A DNA stretch of 64,000 nt, taken from Methanococcus maripaludis C5 (GTDB taxonomy: Archaea > AGJL01 > Methanococci > Methanococcales > Methanococcaceae). Positions 1-11,075 of the stretch are shown here, piece by piece (the first letter of the stretch is position 1; every line of letters starts with the position of its first letter). Both the position numbers and the translations under genes were made by a program. Location of the stretch: positions 124,001 through 188,000 of the forward strand of contig NC_009135.1 of assembly GCF_000016125.1 (NCBI RefSeq), given 5' to 3'. Below the pieces are notes generated by a model, which searched no databases, was not told the DNA's origin, and was given only the letters and a program-made list of their open reading frames with translations.

Positions 1-328
1 TGAAGGACCTTTCCCAACAGAAATGACTGTGGAAGAAGCTGAAAGTCTCGGAGTCGTTGAATACGGAACCGTTACTGGGAGGAGAAGAAGAGTTGGTTAC
101 TTCGATCATGATCTTGCTAAAAAAGTATGCAGATTAAACGGAGCAACCCAAATAGCAATAACATGTCTTGATAAGTATGATACTGACTGTTATGGCATAA
201 TAGAATACGATAAATTATCTGAAAAAGGTAAGGCATTCATAAAAGAAGTTGAAGAAAAAGTTGGCGTTAAGGTAACTCTTATTTCAACAGGTCCTGAACT
301 TGGACAGACTATCGATGTTAGAAAATAA
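1..328 (+). CDS. purA: Adenylosuccinate synthetase, C-terminal part (5' truncated by the window)
   Basis: The reading frame is open from the first bases of the window, so this is the 3' end of a gene that starts upstream. The first visible residues contain GPFPTE, a conserved block in the C-terminal half of adenylosuccinate synthetase, followed by the GTVTGRRRR-type segment that shapes the active site. The enzyme joins IMP and aspartate using GTP to make adenylosuccinate in the AMP branch of purine synthesis. About 108 residues are visible. The first ATG in frame (position 23) is internal and is not a start. A 78-base gap separates it from the next gene on the same strand. Confidence 0.93.
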   Translation, partial: EGPFPTEMTVEEAESLGVVEYGTVTGRRRRVGYFDHDLAKKVCRLNGATQIAITCLDKYDTDCYGIIEYDKLSEKGKAFIKEVEEKVGVKVTLISTGPELGQTIDVRK

Positions 329-406
329 ATAATTATAAAAATTTTAACTTACTACTTTTTTATGGTTATAAATCATTATTCATTTTTATTTTAGATTGGT
401 AGGGAT

Positions 407-1351
407 ATGATGACGTTTGACGAGAACATTAGCAGAATTTTGGTAAAAGATAAAGAATATGAAATGCCCTTTTCAAAGGGTCTTTTAGCGAGATCCCTAA
501 CCGCTGCGGGAATGAAACCTAGTGAGTCCTATACTTTAGCACGTGAGATTGAGCGAGATTTAAACGAGCAAAATGTATTAAAGATTTCTAAAGATGAATT
601 AAGACGAAGAGTATATTACACACTTATTAATCGAGATTATGAAGGAATTGGAGAAAAATATCTCTTATGGCGAAGAGTTTTAAAGAAACATTCGATAATT
701 ATTCTCGTAGGCGGATCAAGTGGAGTTGGAACTTCCACAATTGCATTTGAGCTTGCATCAAGGCTCGGTATTCCAAGCGTTATTGGAACCGATTCGATAA
801 GGGAAGTAATGAGAAGAAGTATCTCAAAAGATTTAGTTCCGATGCTCTACGAATCGTCATATACTGCATGGACTGCACTTAGGCGTTCACAATGGGATGA
901 ACAGGACACAAAAGAAATGCATTTACTTGGATTTGAAAGGCACGTTGAACCTGTTCTTTTGGGTATTGAAAGTATTATAGATAGAAGCTTAACTGAAGGA
1001 ACGAGTGTTATAATTGAAGGAACACACATTGTTCCGGGATTAATGGGTGAAAAATACCAGTCAATGCCAAACGTGATATTTTTGAATTTAACATTAAGTT
1101 CAGAGGAAACCCATAAAAAACGATTTACTGCAAGAGCCAAGGTAAGTGACAGGCCTCTTGAGCGGTATTTAGAGAATTTCGAAATAATAAAAGAAATTAA
1201 TCAGTATATTGTTGAAAAATCAAAAGAAAATAAAGTTCCAGTCATTGAAAACGTTTCAATCAGTGAAACTGTTCAAAAATGTTTAGAAATTGTTACTGAA
1301 CGATTTAGCAATCTAAATGATGAGCCAATAATCGATTCAGATATGTACTAA
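407..1351 (+). CDS. 2-phosphoglycerate kinase
   Basis: The product is a 314-residue cytoplasmic kinase. Residues about 10-95 look like an ATP-cone domain (basic, with a REIERDL-type helix). A Walker A loop, [10 protein letters not shown], follows near residue 103, and a kinase core fills the rest. The ATP-cone plus P-loop kinase arrangement is that of archaeal 2-phosphoglycerate kinase, which makes 2,3-bisphosphoglycerate for cyclic 2,3-diphosphoglycerate, a methanogen phosphate and energy store. Two adjacent ATG codons (407 and 410) follow a GGTAGGGA-like site, so either could be the start. The cyclising synthetase is not in this window. The family assignment is firm; the physiological role is taken from the family. 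Confidence 0.85.
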   Translation: MMTFDENISRILVKDKEYEMPFSKGLLARSLTAAGMKPSESYTLAREIERDLNEQNVLKISKDELRRRVYYTLINRDYEGIGEKYLLWRRVLKKHSIIILVGGSSGVGTSTIAFELASRLGIPSVIGTDSIREVMRRSISKDLVPMLYESSYTAWTALRRSQWDEQDTKEMHLLGFERHVEPVLLGIESIIDRSLTEGTSVIIEGTHIVPGLMGEKYQSMPNVIFLNLTLSSEETHKKRFTARAKVSDRPLERYLENFEIIKEINQYIVEKSKENKVPVIENVSISETVQKCLEIVTERFSNLNDEPIIDSDMY

Positions 1352-1372
1352 TTCTTTTATTTTTGGGGTATT

Positions 1373-2815
1373 ATGAAAATTTTCAAAAAGAGCGACATTT
1401 CGGGGATATTACACGAATTGGGGATATTAATATCTACAATCGGCCTCATAATGATGTTGCCATCTTTTATCGGACTTTACTTTCACGAACCATTTTTTTA
1501 CTTTTTGTATCCATCACTTTTTTTCATGATTGTTGGATTGTTGATAAACAAACTCACTAAACCTGTTTCTGTAAAATTAAAGCATGCAATGGTTATTTCA
1601 GCATTAGCATGGCTCATGGCATCATTAATTGGGGCAATTCCATTTTATATTGGAATTGAATATTTCGGATACCTTGATGGTGTTTTTGAAAGCATGTCTG
1701 CATGGACTACAACTGGATTTAGTATTGTTCGGGATGTAGAATCCTTACCAAGAACACTTCAAATATGGAGAAGCCTTGAACAGTGGATTGGCGGGGTTGG
1801 TGTACTTGCAATGGTTATATCAATTCTATCAAAAGCAGGTGCATCAGCATACTACCGTGCAGAAGCAAGGGAAGAAAAAATCATGCCAAGCACTATTGGA
1901 ACGATTAAAAAGATTTGGCATATCTATCTGTTATACACAACGATTGGGATATGTTTACTTTATTTGAGCGGTTTAAATTTGTGGGTTGCATTAAATATTT
2001 GTATGTGTGGTATTTCAACAGGCGGTATGAGTATAAGTAATCAAAGTTTTCCATTTAACAACTTCGCAAAGATTATAATGACTTTAATTATGTATATTGG
2101 AGGTGTTGTTTCATTCTCAGTACACCACAATGTTTTAACCGGAAGGCGGGTTGATGATATACAGACAAAAACTTCCATTCCGATACTTTTCTTTGCAGCA
2201 TTTGTAATTACACTAACTTCGGGAATAGATCCACTCGATTCAATGTTTACAGTAGTTTCTGCAATGACGAGCACAGGATTTTCAAGTGTAAAGATATCTG
2301 CTTTAACAAACATTTCAATTGCAGTTTTGATATTTGTAATGGCAATTGGCGGGGCTACCGGAACCACTACTGGAGGTATTAAACTTATAAGACTCGTAAT
2401 AATGTCAAAAGGATTTTATTACCGATTAAAAGAAGTAGTGTCTCCAGGAAATGCGATATTAAATAAAAAAATAGGTAAAAATCCATTATCTGATTTTTTA
2501 ATTCTCGATGCATTTATAATTACATTTGGATACATCGTCCATTATCTATTTGGAACCTTTGTGCTAATAAGCCTTGGATACGATCCGTTTTTATCGGTAT
2601 TCGAAGCAGTATCTCTAGTCGCAAACATGGGACTTTCTGTTGATATTGTAAACCACTCGCTACACCCTGCAGCAAAACTTATGGGGATATTTTCAATGTG
2701 GGTTGGAAGGCTTGAAATTCTTCCGATATATGTCCTAATAATCCTCCCGCTTTACTTAAAACTAAAAGATGTGGGCAAAAACAAAATAGTTAAAAAAATC
2801 GAAAGTTATAAATAG
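1373..2815 (+). CDS. trkH: TrkH-type potassium uptake channel subunit
   Basis: This is a 480-residue polytopic membrane protein with roughly ten hydrophobic segments. It has the repeated pore-loop pattern of the Trk/Ktr/HKT family, including ATTTGFS near residue 110 and further loops such as GISTGGMS, MTSTGFSS and a glycine-rich GGATGTTTGG segment. Such proteins form the membrane pore of potassium uptake systems and normally need a cytoplasmic TrkA subunit, which is not encoded next to it here. The ATG follows a GGGGT site and lies 21 bases after the kinase gene, so co-transcription is possible. Length is typical of TrkH. Confidence 0.9.
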   Translation: MKIFKKSDISGILHELGILISTIGLIMMLPSFIGLYFHEPFFYFLYPSLFFMIVGLLINKLTKPVSVKLKHAMVISALAWLMASLIGAIPFYIGIEYFGYLDGVFESMSAWTTTGFSIVRDVESLPRTLQIWRSLEQWIGGVGVLAMVISILSKAGASAYYRAEAREEKIMPSTIGTIKKIWHIYLLYTTIGICLLYLSGLNLWVALNICMCGISTGGMSISNQSFPFNNFAKIIMTLIMYIGGVVSFSVHHNVLTGRRVDDIQTKTSIPILFFAAFVITLTSGIDPLDSMFTVVSAMTSTGFSSVKISALTNISIAVLIFVMAIGGATGTTTGGIKLIRLVIMSKGFYYRLKEVVSPGNAILNKKIGKNPLSDFLILDAFIITFGYIVHYLFGTFVLISLGYDPFLSVFEAVSLVANMGLSVDIVNHSLHPAAKLMGIFSMWVGRLEILPIYVLIILPLYLKLKDVGKNKIVKKIESYK

Positions 2816-2884
2816 TAATTTAACCTCTTTAAGTTGAATTATGAAGATATTTTCCTTTTATAACCGAATTATAAGGTGGGATTT

Positions 2885-3202
2885 ATGGTCGAATTTTGTC
2901 CTAAATGTAATAATATCATGCTCCCAAAAGGCGGAGTTTTAAAATGTGTAGTTTGCAAACACGAAGAAGAACTCGGTGACGCAAATCAAGAATACGCTTT
3001 AAAAGAAAAGATCGAATCTAAAAAACAGGATGTTACAGTTATTGAAAACGTAGACACCCTTCCAACAACAAGAATAGAATGTCCTGCATGTGGAAACATG
3101 GAAGCATTCTGGTGGTTACAGCAGACAAGATGTGCCGATGAGCCTGAAACCAGATTTTACAAATGTAAAAAATGCAGCCATACGTGGAGAGAATACGATT
3201 AA
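2885..3202 (+). CDS. tfs: Transcription factor S (TFIIS/RPB9-like RNA cleavage factor)
   Basis: The product has 105 residues and two zinc ribbons. The N-terminal one uses CPKC (residues 5-8) and CVVC (21-24). The C-terminal one uses CPAC and CKKC around the TFIIS signature QTRCADEPETR, whose acidic pair (Asp-Glu) reaches into the polymerase active site. Archaeal TFS stimulates cleavage of backtracked transcripts. I chose the ATG at 2885 because GGTGG lies directly upstream; an in-frame GTG at 2876 falls within that ribosome binding site. The gene ends in a T-rich zone shared with the convergent secG gene. Confidence 0.93.
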   Translation: MVEFCPKCNNIMLPKGGVLKCVVCKHEEELGDANQEYALKEKIESKKQDVTVIENVDTLPTTRIECPACGNMEAFWWLQQTRCADEPETRFYKCKKCSHTWREYD

Positions 3203-3226
3203 CTTAAGAATTAAAATCAAAAATTC

Positions 3227-3241
3227 AAAAAAAACTTTTTT
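3227..3241. terminator. Bidirectional A/T-run terminator between tfs and secG
   Basis: Eight A residues, one C and six T residues lie between two convergent genes. Read from either strand this gives an oligo-T run just after a stop codon, the usual archaeal termination signal. No strong hairpin accompanies it. Confidence 0.5.
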
Positions 3242-3253
3242 ATTTTATTTTAA

Positions 3254-3415
3254 TTAAATCAAAATTCCGTAGTTTAAAACAGCTTCAATGATTATAATTG
3301 ATACGGTTAATCCTAAAACTTTTTCTGGAGATATTTTTATTTTTGAAACATCTTCATCCATATATCTTACAAGTCCTGCACTTGTACTGAGTCCAGCATC
3401 CTGATTCTTAGCCAT
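3254..3415 (-). CDS. secG: Preprotein translocase subunit SecG (Sec61 beta)
   Basis: A 53-residue protein read on the minus strand: it begins [11 protein letters not shown], has a GLVRYMDED segment typical of archaeal Sec61 beta, and ends in one hydrophobic helix (about residues 34-50). It is a tail-anchored, non-essential partner of SecY and SecE in the protein-conducting channel. A GGTGA site precedes the ATG. SecY lies about 6 kb away in the ribosomal operon; SecE is not in the window. Confidence 0.9.
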   Translation of the reverse strand: MAKNQDAGLSTSAGLVRYMDEDVSKIKISPEKVLGLTVSIIIIEAVLNYGILI

Positions 3416-3478
3416 TTTATCACCTTATTTAAAAACCATATGTTTTGAAAGTTTATAAAACTTTCCTTTATATTTTAT

Positions 3479-4858
<1,380 letters not shown>

Positions 4859-5479
4859 TTATTCCTCCTCATCGATTTCAAAGTCTTTTTTAATAAGTGA
4901 CGCCATTACGGATTTTTGTCCAGCGTATTTTGAGCATTCTCTGTCTGAATAGCCTGTATCTGCAGGTGAAAGTGTTTTACTAAATATTAACTGCCCTACT
5001 CTCTGGTTTTTATAAAGTATTACTGGTTTATCGTATGCCACGATTTCTAAAGTTATTTTTCCTTTAAATCCTGAATCAATCCATCCTGCGGTTTGGTGGG
5101 TTTGTAAAAACACCCTTCCAAAACTGCTTCTACCCTGATACTGTGCACAAACGTCATTTGGAAGTTCCACGTATTCATTGGTGGTTCCTAAAAGCCCTCC
5201 ACTCACAACGCAGTTGACATTGTATTTTTCTTTGTAATTTTTAATTATCGTTTCATCGAGGTGATGATTTAGTGGACAAATCATAATCGAATTTTCAATT
5301 TCAAATTTATTATGACTTAAACTTTTTTTAAGGTCGTAAACGTCGTCTTTGTATTTTATAAATTCGCTTCCAAGGGTGACATCGTAAGAACAGGGCCCAA
5401 CGAATTTTGAATTAAACGGTTCTATCAAAACTCTTTTTGAATTAACGTAATCAAAAATGTCTTTATCACTTAATATCAT
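4859..5479 (-). CDS. dcd: dCTP deaminase, dUMP-forming (bifunctional)
   Basis: This 206-residue protein carries the dCTP deaminase/dUTPase core with GRSSFGR (phosphate binding) and QTAGWIDSGFKGKITLEI. The AGWID-GFKG form is that of the bifunctional archaeal enzyme (M. jannaschii type), which deaminates dCTP and removes pyrophosphate to give dUMP directly, avoiding free dUTP. That feeds thymidylate synthase, encoded at 44525-45157. A GGTGA site precedes the ATG. It sits between trm56 (25 bases upstream) and the UPF0210 gene (3 bases downstream), probably in one transcript. The dUMP-forming assignment rests on motif similarity. Confidence 0.88.
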   Translation of the reverse strand: MILSDKDIFDYVNSKRVLIEPFNSKFVGPCSYDVTLGSEFIKYKDDVYDLKKSLSHNKFEIENSIMICPLNHHLDETIIKNYKEKYNVNCVVSGGLLGTTNEYVELPNDVCAQYQGRSSFGRVFLQTHQTAGWIDSGFKGKITLEIVAYDKPVILYKNQRVGQLIFSKTLSPADTGYSDRECSKYAGQKSVMASLIKKDFEIDEEE

Positions 5480-5503
5480 TCTATTTCACCAGAGGGATTT
5501 AGA

Positions 5504-6043
5504 TTAGTCCTTTTCTACGAAAACACACTTTTCAGATTTTGAAGGGGTTACTTTTATTTTTGCATTATCATATTCAGAATAAAGTGTTTTTCCTTCAGTG
5601 AGCCTGTCTAAAAATATTGCAAGTGCAGCAACTTCAGAATGGGGCTGGTTTCCAACTGATAGATTATAGTTTGCAAGGTCATAAGCTTCTCGAGGAACTT
5701 TTTCAGCACCAATTATCAAAAGCAAGTTTTTATTCGTTTTTGAAATATCTTCTCTAATCTCTGTCATAATTTTATTAATATTTTCCCCATACATTGTAAG
5801 GTGTACTACTATCCCGTTATCCTTAAATCTTTTTGCATACGTTCTCCAGGATTTAACCACTTCAAATTTAAAGTCTCCACCCCATGAGTCAACAATTCTT
5901 TCAACACTTTCTTTTACGTGTTTATCCTCTTCGGTAAATATTATTTTTTCAGCTCCAAGCGCCCTCGAAGTTAATGCAACGTGGGTAGATATTCTCTTGT
6001 CTCTCTCGCCTCGATGGCCCAACCTCAATATCTCAATAGCCAT
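5504..6043 (-). CDS. trm56: tRNA (cytidine(56)-2'-O)-methyltransferase
   Basis: The 179-residue protein begins with the signature RLGHRGERDKRISTHVALT and contains the C-terminal SPOUT knot segment LLLIIGAEKVP followed by NLSVGNQPHSEVAALA. This is the archaeal Trm56 family, which 2'-O-methylates C56 in the T-loop of tRNA using S-adenosylmethionine. Family length is about 175-180 residues, so it looks complete. A GGTGA site sits just before the ATG. It is the first gene of a short minus-strand group with dcd and the UPF0210 gene, separated from aglB by about 115 AT-rich bases. Confidence 0.92.
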   Translation of the reverse strand: MAIEILRLGHRGERDKRISTHVALTSRALGAEKIIFTEEDKHVKESVERIVDSWGGDFKFEVVKSWRTYAKRFKDNGIVVHLTMYGENINKIMTEIREDISKTNKNLLLIIGAEKVPREAYDLANYNLSVGNQPHSEVAALAIFLDRLTEGKTLYSEYDNAKIKVTPSKSEKCVFVEKD

Positions 6044-6158
6044 AAAATCACCAGATTAATCAAATAAAATTCGAGTTAAATTAAAAGTTTTCAAAAAATA
6101 TTAAAAAAGTTAATATTTAAAATTAATTGAAATAGTTAAAAAATTAAATCTCTCAAAA

Positions 6159-8720
6159 TTAATTGAGATATTCTGTTCCGTAATTTACGCTGTAAACTTT
6201 AAATCCTGGCTGTACGCCATAAGTGGTTGGATCTTGCGAAGCTTTTTCAAGGCTGATTTTTTCAAGTCCATATCCGTCAAGAAAATGCAATTTTGTATAT
6301 ACGCTATCTTCGAGATCTTTGGTCGATATCCAAGCGTATACTTGGTATGTATCTTCAGATACTTTTTCAAGTCTTACGATTTCGGAGTAATCTCCATTTT
6401 CATTAATGTCCTGTTCATAGACATTTTCCCCAAATTTTAAAATCAGTTTATGGAAATTTGGAGTTTGCATTTCAACTTGTCCTTCAGTATCAATTAATGC
6501 GTTAGCTGTTGCGATTCCAGACTGGCTTATTTCAATTATATTTATAATGTCGTATTCATCACCACTATACAAGGGTAATCTAATTACTGTGGTTTTATTA
6601 ATTACTTCTGCAGTACCAGTTAATTTTTGATAATATCCCTTATCTCTTACACTATTATCCGTATCTGACGGTAAGCTAAAGTTCCAGTTTCCAAACATAC
6701 TCCAAACTTGTGCAATATCTGTCATCCGGTTATATGTAATTAAATAATCAGGATTTGTATTTTCAGGGTGTGTTAAAGCGATTATTTCGTCTACTTCAGT
6801 ACTGTTTAGGCCATATTTTTCTAAAAGCAATGCCTTAGCATCTTTTTTAGATAATGGAAGTATTTCATTTAGTATATTTACAGTATCTTTTACCGAACCT
6901 GTTTTTTTAAGTAAAAGACTATCTTCATCAAATGCACTATCGCCACTCGACGCAAGCATTCTTAGAATTCCAACAGACAGGTTTTCATCAGAAGTTGAGA
7001 ATGCATGTCCGACCCAGTATGCCCGCGGAGTGTTTTGGGATCCACCATCAAATGTTACCATTTTTCTTGTGGCCCAAGTGTAGATGTGTCCGTTGTCCCA
7101 CCAGCAAGTAACAACGGAATTTTCAGGAGTTTCTGTTTTTATCCAGTTTAAACTATCCATCCAACCATCATTCATTGTGGGCGCAGTATAAAATGGTACT
7201 GCCGTAGCCATTGATGGAAGAACCAACATAATTGCAAGAAGTATTCCAAATACTTTTTTGAAAGCATTTTCTTTTTCAGAAATTATATCTGATATTTTGT
7301 AAATCAATAGGGAAAGTATTGAAATTATCGATATATAAACTACAATCGGAACATATGTCGTAGGAATTAATATATCTGATATTTCGGCACCATATTTAAA
7401 CAAAGTAACCGCCGAAATAATCCCAATTACGGGATATAAGATGTATTCCACTTTTTTTTCGTATCTTTTAAGTATATTTTCAACCTGACCTGCAAATATT
7501 CCAATGCCTATTGCAAGTGCAGGGGTCATCAATGCAATAAATCTTACACCTTTTGTGGCAGCATAAAACGTAGCTAAAAGCCACAATGTTAAATAAAGTG
7601 CGTATTTTATATCAAATTCTCTTTTCTCGTGCCTAAATGAAACAAATGAGAACATTATTCCTATTACTCCCACAATAAATAACAAAATGCTTCCAACAGA
7701 ATTTGTTATGATTTCGTTAAATGTGGGTATTGCAAGTTCCGAAACTGTTGTATAAACATTTGGCCATCCAGTTATCTTAGAACCTTCGGAAATTGCAGTG
7801 AACCCTATGGGTGAGAATACCCCCTGTATGAATTTGTTTATTCCGGATATTAATGAAATGATCAATCCTCCACCGATCAAAAATAACGTGGAGGTATAGA
7901 GTACATTTTTTAAATTTTTTGATTTTGTGATATATTCGTATGCTAAATATATTGCCATAAATCCTGCGGTAATGTCATATGCATACCACCAACCGAGCCA
8001 CATTTTTGGATAAATTCCCATTAATATTGTTGCAAGTCCCCCAAATATCACGGATTTTTTAGTATTGTCCTGTGCATGAATTGCTTCCATTATGAGCCAT
8101 ACAATAAATAACAAAGGCAATATTTCAAATATCGGAGTATCCGAAAATCCTGCAGAAGTTTTATATATCAAACTCTGACTCGAAATCAAAAGTAATGCCC
8201 CAACAAGTCCCCCCATATTTGATGAAGTGTTTCTCCGTATTATGAAAAATACTGGAATTCCAAGGAAAATACTCATTATTGCTGGAACCCAAAATGCCGC
8301 ATTTAATAGTGTTACAGTACTATCTAACGAGTTCCATAATGAATATACTATAATTGTGGCGATAGATAGTGCGGAAACTGATCCAACTGTATGCCCTGGT
8401 GGTGCATATTGTATAGTGTCATAAGGAACATTTTTATTGTCTATTTGAACAATGGTTTCCCCAACATGTGAATAACCACTGTTTTGATAATTTTCAGTTA
8501 ATCTAAGGTAATAATAAGGATCGAGTGCAGTTAAATACATCCTCCCATTATCGTCCGAGAATAACTCTTTTAAATACTGACTATCTTCTGCAAATGGCAT
8601 GTCTGCAGTCTGTGCACGTATTTGAAAGCTCATCATTCCTATAAACAATATTATTAGAATGAGTTTTATTTTTTCGTTCTTTTTGAAAAAATCTGAGATT
8701 TTATTTAGTAACTCACCCAT
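6159..8720 (-). CDS. aglB: Archaeal oligosaccharyltransferase AglB (STT3)
   Basis: An 853-residue membrane protein. The first 500 or so residues hold about 13 hydrophobic helices, and the C-terminal 340 form a soluble extracytoplasmic domain. The catalytic-domain motif is WWDNGH near residue 538 (the WWDYG block of STT3, here with Asn), and an acidic DPYYYLR segment lies in the first external loop. AglB transfers the lipid-linked glycan to Asn in N-X-S/T sequons of S-layer proteins and archaellins. A GGAGGAT site precedes the ATG. The divergent neighbour aglH would start the same pathway, which supports both calls. Confidence 0.94.
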   Translation of the reverse strand: MGELLNKISDFFKKNEKIKLILIILFIGMMSFQIRAQTADMPFAEDSQYLKELFSDDNGRMYLTALDPYYYLRLTENYQNSGYSHVGETIVQIDNKNVPYDTIQYAPPGHTVGSVSALSIATIIVYSLWNSLDSTVTLLNAAFWVPAIMSIFLGIPVFFIIRRNTSSNMGGLVGALLLISSQSLIYKTSAGFSDTPIFEILPLLFIVWLIMEAIHAQDNTKKSVIFGGLATILMGIYPKMWLGWWYAYDITAGFMAIYLAYEYITKSKNLKNVLYTSTLFLIGGGLIISLISGINKFIQGVFSPIGFTAISEGSKITGWPNVYTTVSELAIPTFNEIITNSVGSILLFIVGVIGIMFSFVSFRHEKREFDIKYALYLTLWLLATFYAATKGVRFIALMTPALAIGIGIFAGQVENILKRYEKKVEYILYPVIGIISAVTLFKYGAEISDILIPTTYVPIVVYISIISILSLLIYKISDIISEKENAFKKVFGILLAIMLVLPSMATAVPFYTAPTMNDGWMDSLNWIKTETPENSVVTCWWDNGHIYTWATRKMVTFDGGSQNTPRAYWVGHAFSTSDENLSVGILRMLASSGDSAFDEDSLLLKKTGSVKDTVNILNEILPLSKKDAKALLLEKYGLNSTEVDEIIALTHPENTNPDYLITYNRMTDIAQVWSMFGNWNFSLPSDTDNSVRDKGYYQKLTGTAEVINKTTVIRLPLYSGDEYDIINIIEISQSGIATANALIDTEGQVEMQTPNFHKLILKFGENVYEQDINENGDYSEIVRLEKVSEDTYQVYAWISTKDLEDSVYTKLHFLDGYGLEKISLEKASQDPTTYGVQPGFKVYSVNYGTEYLN

Positions 8721-8818
8721 AATCCTCCTCCAAAAGCTTTTATCAAAAATAATCGATAATGTATATATAAATAGTTTATTAATTGAATTATGTTTTAATT
8801 AGTATAAATGGTGATGTT
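8721..8818. promoter_or_regulatory. Divergent promoter region between aglB and aglH
   Basis: This 98-base AT-rich gap separates two divergent glycosylation genes. The run TATATATAAATAG starting at 8762 resembles an archaeal TATA box and could serve aglH. The minus-strand reading of the same stretch offers TATA-like sequence for aglB. Exact transcription starts cannot be set from sequence alone. Confidence 0.45.
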
Positions 8819-9718
8819 ATGGATTTATATTTTGTTTTATCTGCTTTATTTTCTTTTGTAATTTCCATTATATTTACAAAATTCATAATTGGAAAAATGG
8901 CAAACAACAAATATGGTTATGATCTGCATAAAGAAAATAAAATTAAAGTAGCTGAAATGGGCGGGATTTCTCCAGTAGTTATAAGTTCTATAACAATGCT
9001 TTTTTTTAATCCTGCACTTTCGCTTAGCATATTCCTGTCAGGATTTGTCGGAGTAATTGATGATATTTCGAGATTGAATTCGAGAGAAAAGGTAATTTTA
9101 ACATTTTTGATCGGGTTTCCTGTTGCATTTCTTTTAAAATTGAATATTTTATCGTCTGTTTTATTAATACTTGGTATTTTTATTTCTTCAAATTTAACAA
9201 ACATGCTTGCGGGCTTTAATGGTCTTGAAATTGGAATTGGAATAATTCTTTGTTTATTTATGGCAACAGTATGTCTGATAAATGGGGATATCTTTGGATT
9301 TAAAATTTTGATATTATTTTCAGCAGCATACCTTGGACTTTTATACTACAACAAATACCCTGCAAAAGTGTTTCCTGGAGACACGGGAACCCTTCCAATC
9401 GGCGCATTTTTGGCAACCGTTGCAGTATGGAGGGGTTTTATTCCCGAATTTTTCATAGTCATGATTCCATTCATGGTTGATGCACTTTTAAAGCAGGTTA
9501 CTGCGGGAGTTACAAAAAAAGACAGTATATTTACGCCTACCGAATTAAAAAATGGAAAATTACACGTTGAAGGCGGATATTTGTCGTTACCAAGAATGAT
9601 TTTAATGAAAAAACCAATGGAAGAATATAAAATAGTACTTGTTTTATGGGTTATTGAAGCCTTTTTTGGAATTTTGAGTATTATATATACAAAATACATG
9701 GGATTTAATATTTTTTAA
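8819..9718 (+). CDS. aglH: Polyprenyl/dolichyl-phosphate GlcNAc-1-phosphate transferase (glycosyltransferase family 4)
   Basis: A 299-residue integral membrane protein of the MraY/WecA/Alg7 family. Visible family features are DLHKENK followed by MGGI after the first helix, the DDISRLNSREK motif (metal/substrate aspartates), NGLEIG, FPGDTGTLPIG and a late HVEGGYLS block. It should transfer a GlcNAc-type sugar phosphate to the lipid carrier, the first step of N-glycan assembly completed by AglB. The ATG at 8819 has a GGTGAT site; an in-frame TTG at 8783 has none. The aglH name follows Methanococcus usage; exact sugar specificity is inferred. Confidence 0.85.
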   Translation: MDLYFVLSALFSFVISIIFTKFIIGKMANNKYGYDLHKENKIKVAEMGGISPVVISSITMLFFNPALSLSIFLSGFVGVIDDISRLNSREKVILTFLIGFPVAFLLKLNILSSVLLILGIFISSNLTNMLAGFNGLEIGIGIILCLFMATVCLINGDIFGFKILILFSAAYLGLLYYNKYPAKVFPGDTGTLPIGAFLATVAVWRGFIPEFFIVMIPFMVDALLKQVTAGVTKKDSIFTPTELKNGKLHVEGGYLSLPRMILMKKPMEEYKIVLVLWVIEAFFGILSIIYTKYMGFNIF

Positions 9719-9741
9719 AAAAGTAAAAAATTTTTATTTTT
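9717..9741. terminator. Bidirectional A/T-run terminator between aglH and secY
   Basis: Two runs of six A separated by GT are followed by two runs of five T. The stretch lies in the 28-base gap between two convergent genes, so each transcript ends in oligo-U. Confidence 0.5.
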
Positions 9742-9746
9742 AGTTA

Positions 9747-11075
9747 TTATTTTCTGATAAACTTCGCAATTGATGGGTGAAGTTCGGAGAGCTGTTCCTG
9801 AACAAGCTGTTCGTACAATCTGTATACGATGGATACTGTAAGCAAAACTCCAGTACCTCCACCAAGTGCTCCGGTAAAGTCCGCAGCGGCGGCTAAAAAT
9901 CCAACAAATGCTGAACCCATTACTGTAATTGGGGTGATGTATCTTTTTAATCTCTGTTCAATTGATTTTTGGCTTTTTCTAAATCCTTTAATTGCCATAT
10001 CAAGGTTTCCAAGCTTTTTGGCCATTGATTTTGCATCGAGTCCCGAAGTCTCAACCCAGAAAAGACCAAACAATATACAGAAGATTGTCATCATTATTGT
10101 GTAGAACACTGCATGGATTGGGTCTGCAATTAAGCTTGAAATTCCGTAAGGTGTTGAGAAATAGTATGCAAGCCCATCAACTGCCCTACCACTCGTGTAA
10201 TGTCCAAGAATTGGAAAACCCATCTTTTCTAAAAACATTCCCCATAGCTGGATGTTTGCAAACAATGCTGCAGCAAGGATAACTGGTAAGTTTGAAACGT
10301 AAATGAATTTTATTGGATATTTTCCAACTGCACCTTTTACTCTTCCGTGTGCTAGTGGAATTTCAACCCTAATACTTTCAACGTAAACTACAACTAAGAA
10401 TACAAGTATCGTACCCAAAATTGGTAAAATGTATTCCAGTGCAGTCCATAAACTTCCAACAGTCATTGCACTGAAAAATTTCCATAAGTATCCTTCTGCA
10501 CCAAAGGTTCCCACAAATATTGTCTGTGAAACCCCTGCAGCAATGAAAAGACCAATACCTGATCCGATACCGTATCTTGAAACAATTTCATCCAGATAGA
10601 TAATAAGTATAGCACCAAGTGCAAGCTGTAGTACCAAAACAACCATTAAAAGTGGGGTTAAGGTACCAAATGCACCTGCTCCAACGAACATTAAAGCTTC
10701 GAGGAAACACAACCCTATACCGAATAATTTTTGCAAACCTTGGAATAATGCTCTATTCATTGGTTTTGATAAATCCAGACTTATAATTTCAGATCCTACC
10801 AGAAGCTGCATGATAATCCCCGCAGTTACAATTGGTCCGATACCTAGTGTAATTAAGGTACCCATTTTTGAGGCAGTAACGGTCTGCCAAAAATCAAATA
10901 TTGCGGGCATTTCTGAACCGCCCGTGTAAATATCAATTGTACCTAAAATAAAGTACAAAATAAGTACAAGTCCGGTCCATTGGATTTTTTCCTTAAATGA
11001 AATTTCTTTTAAGGGTCTTTTTACTTCAGGAATTAATTCAAGTATAGGTTTTATTTTTAACAGAAAACTTTCCAA
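9747..11075 (-). CDS. secY: Preprotein translocase subunit SecY (Sec61 alpha)
   Basis: A 442-residue protein with ten predicted membrane helices and the archaeal SecY pattern: an N-terminal amphipathic segment with IPEV, the plug-region GGSEMPAIFDF block, the GIGPIVTAGIIMQLL helix 2 and a YGIGSGIGLFI helix. It forms the protein-conducting channel with SecE and SecG. The start is TTG: AAGGTGA lies four bases before it. It is the last gene of the ribosomal super-operon but is separated from rpl15 by an unusually long 227-base gap that may hold its own promoter. The order rpl15-secY is conserved in archaea. Confidence 0.95.
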   Translation of the reverse strand: MESFLLKIKPILELIPEVKRPLKEISFKEKIQWTGLVLILYFILGTIDIYTGGSEMPAIFDFWQTVTASKMGTLITLGIGPIVTAGIIMQLLVGSEIISLDLSKPMNRALFQGLQKLFGIGLCFLEALMFVGAGAFGTLTPLLMVVLVLQLALGAILIIYLDEIVSRYGIGSGIGLFIAAGVSQTIFVGTFGAEGYLWKFFSAMTVGSLWTALEYILPILGTILVFLVVVYVESIRVEIPLAHGRVKGAVGKYPIKFIYVSNLPVILAAALFANIQLWGMFLEKMGFPILGHYTSGRAVDGLAYYFSTPYGISSLIADPIHAVFYTIMMTIFCILFGLFWVETSGLDAKSMAKKLGNLDMAIKGFRKSQKSIEQRLKRYITPITVMGSAFVGFLAAAADFTGALGGGTGVLLTVSIVYRLYEQLVQEQLSELHPSIAKFIRK

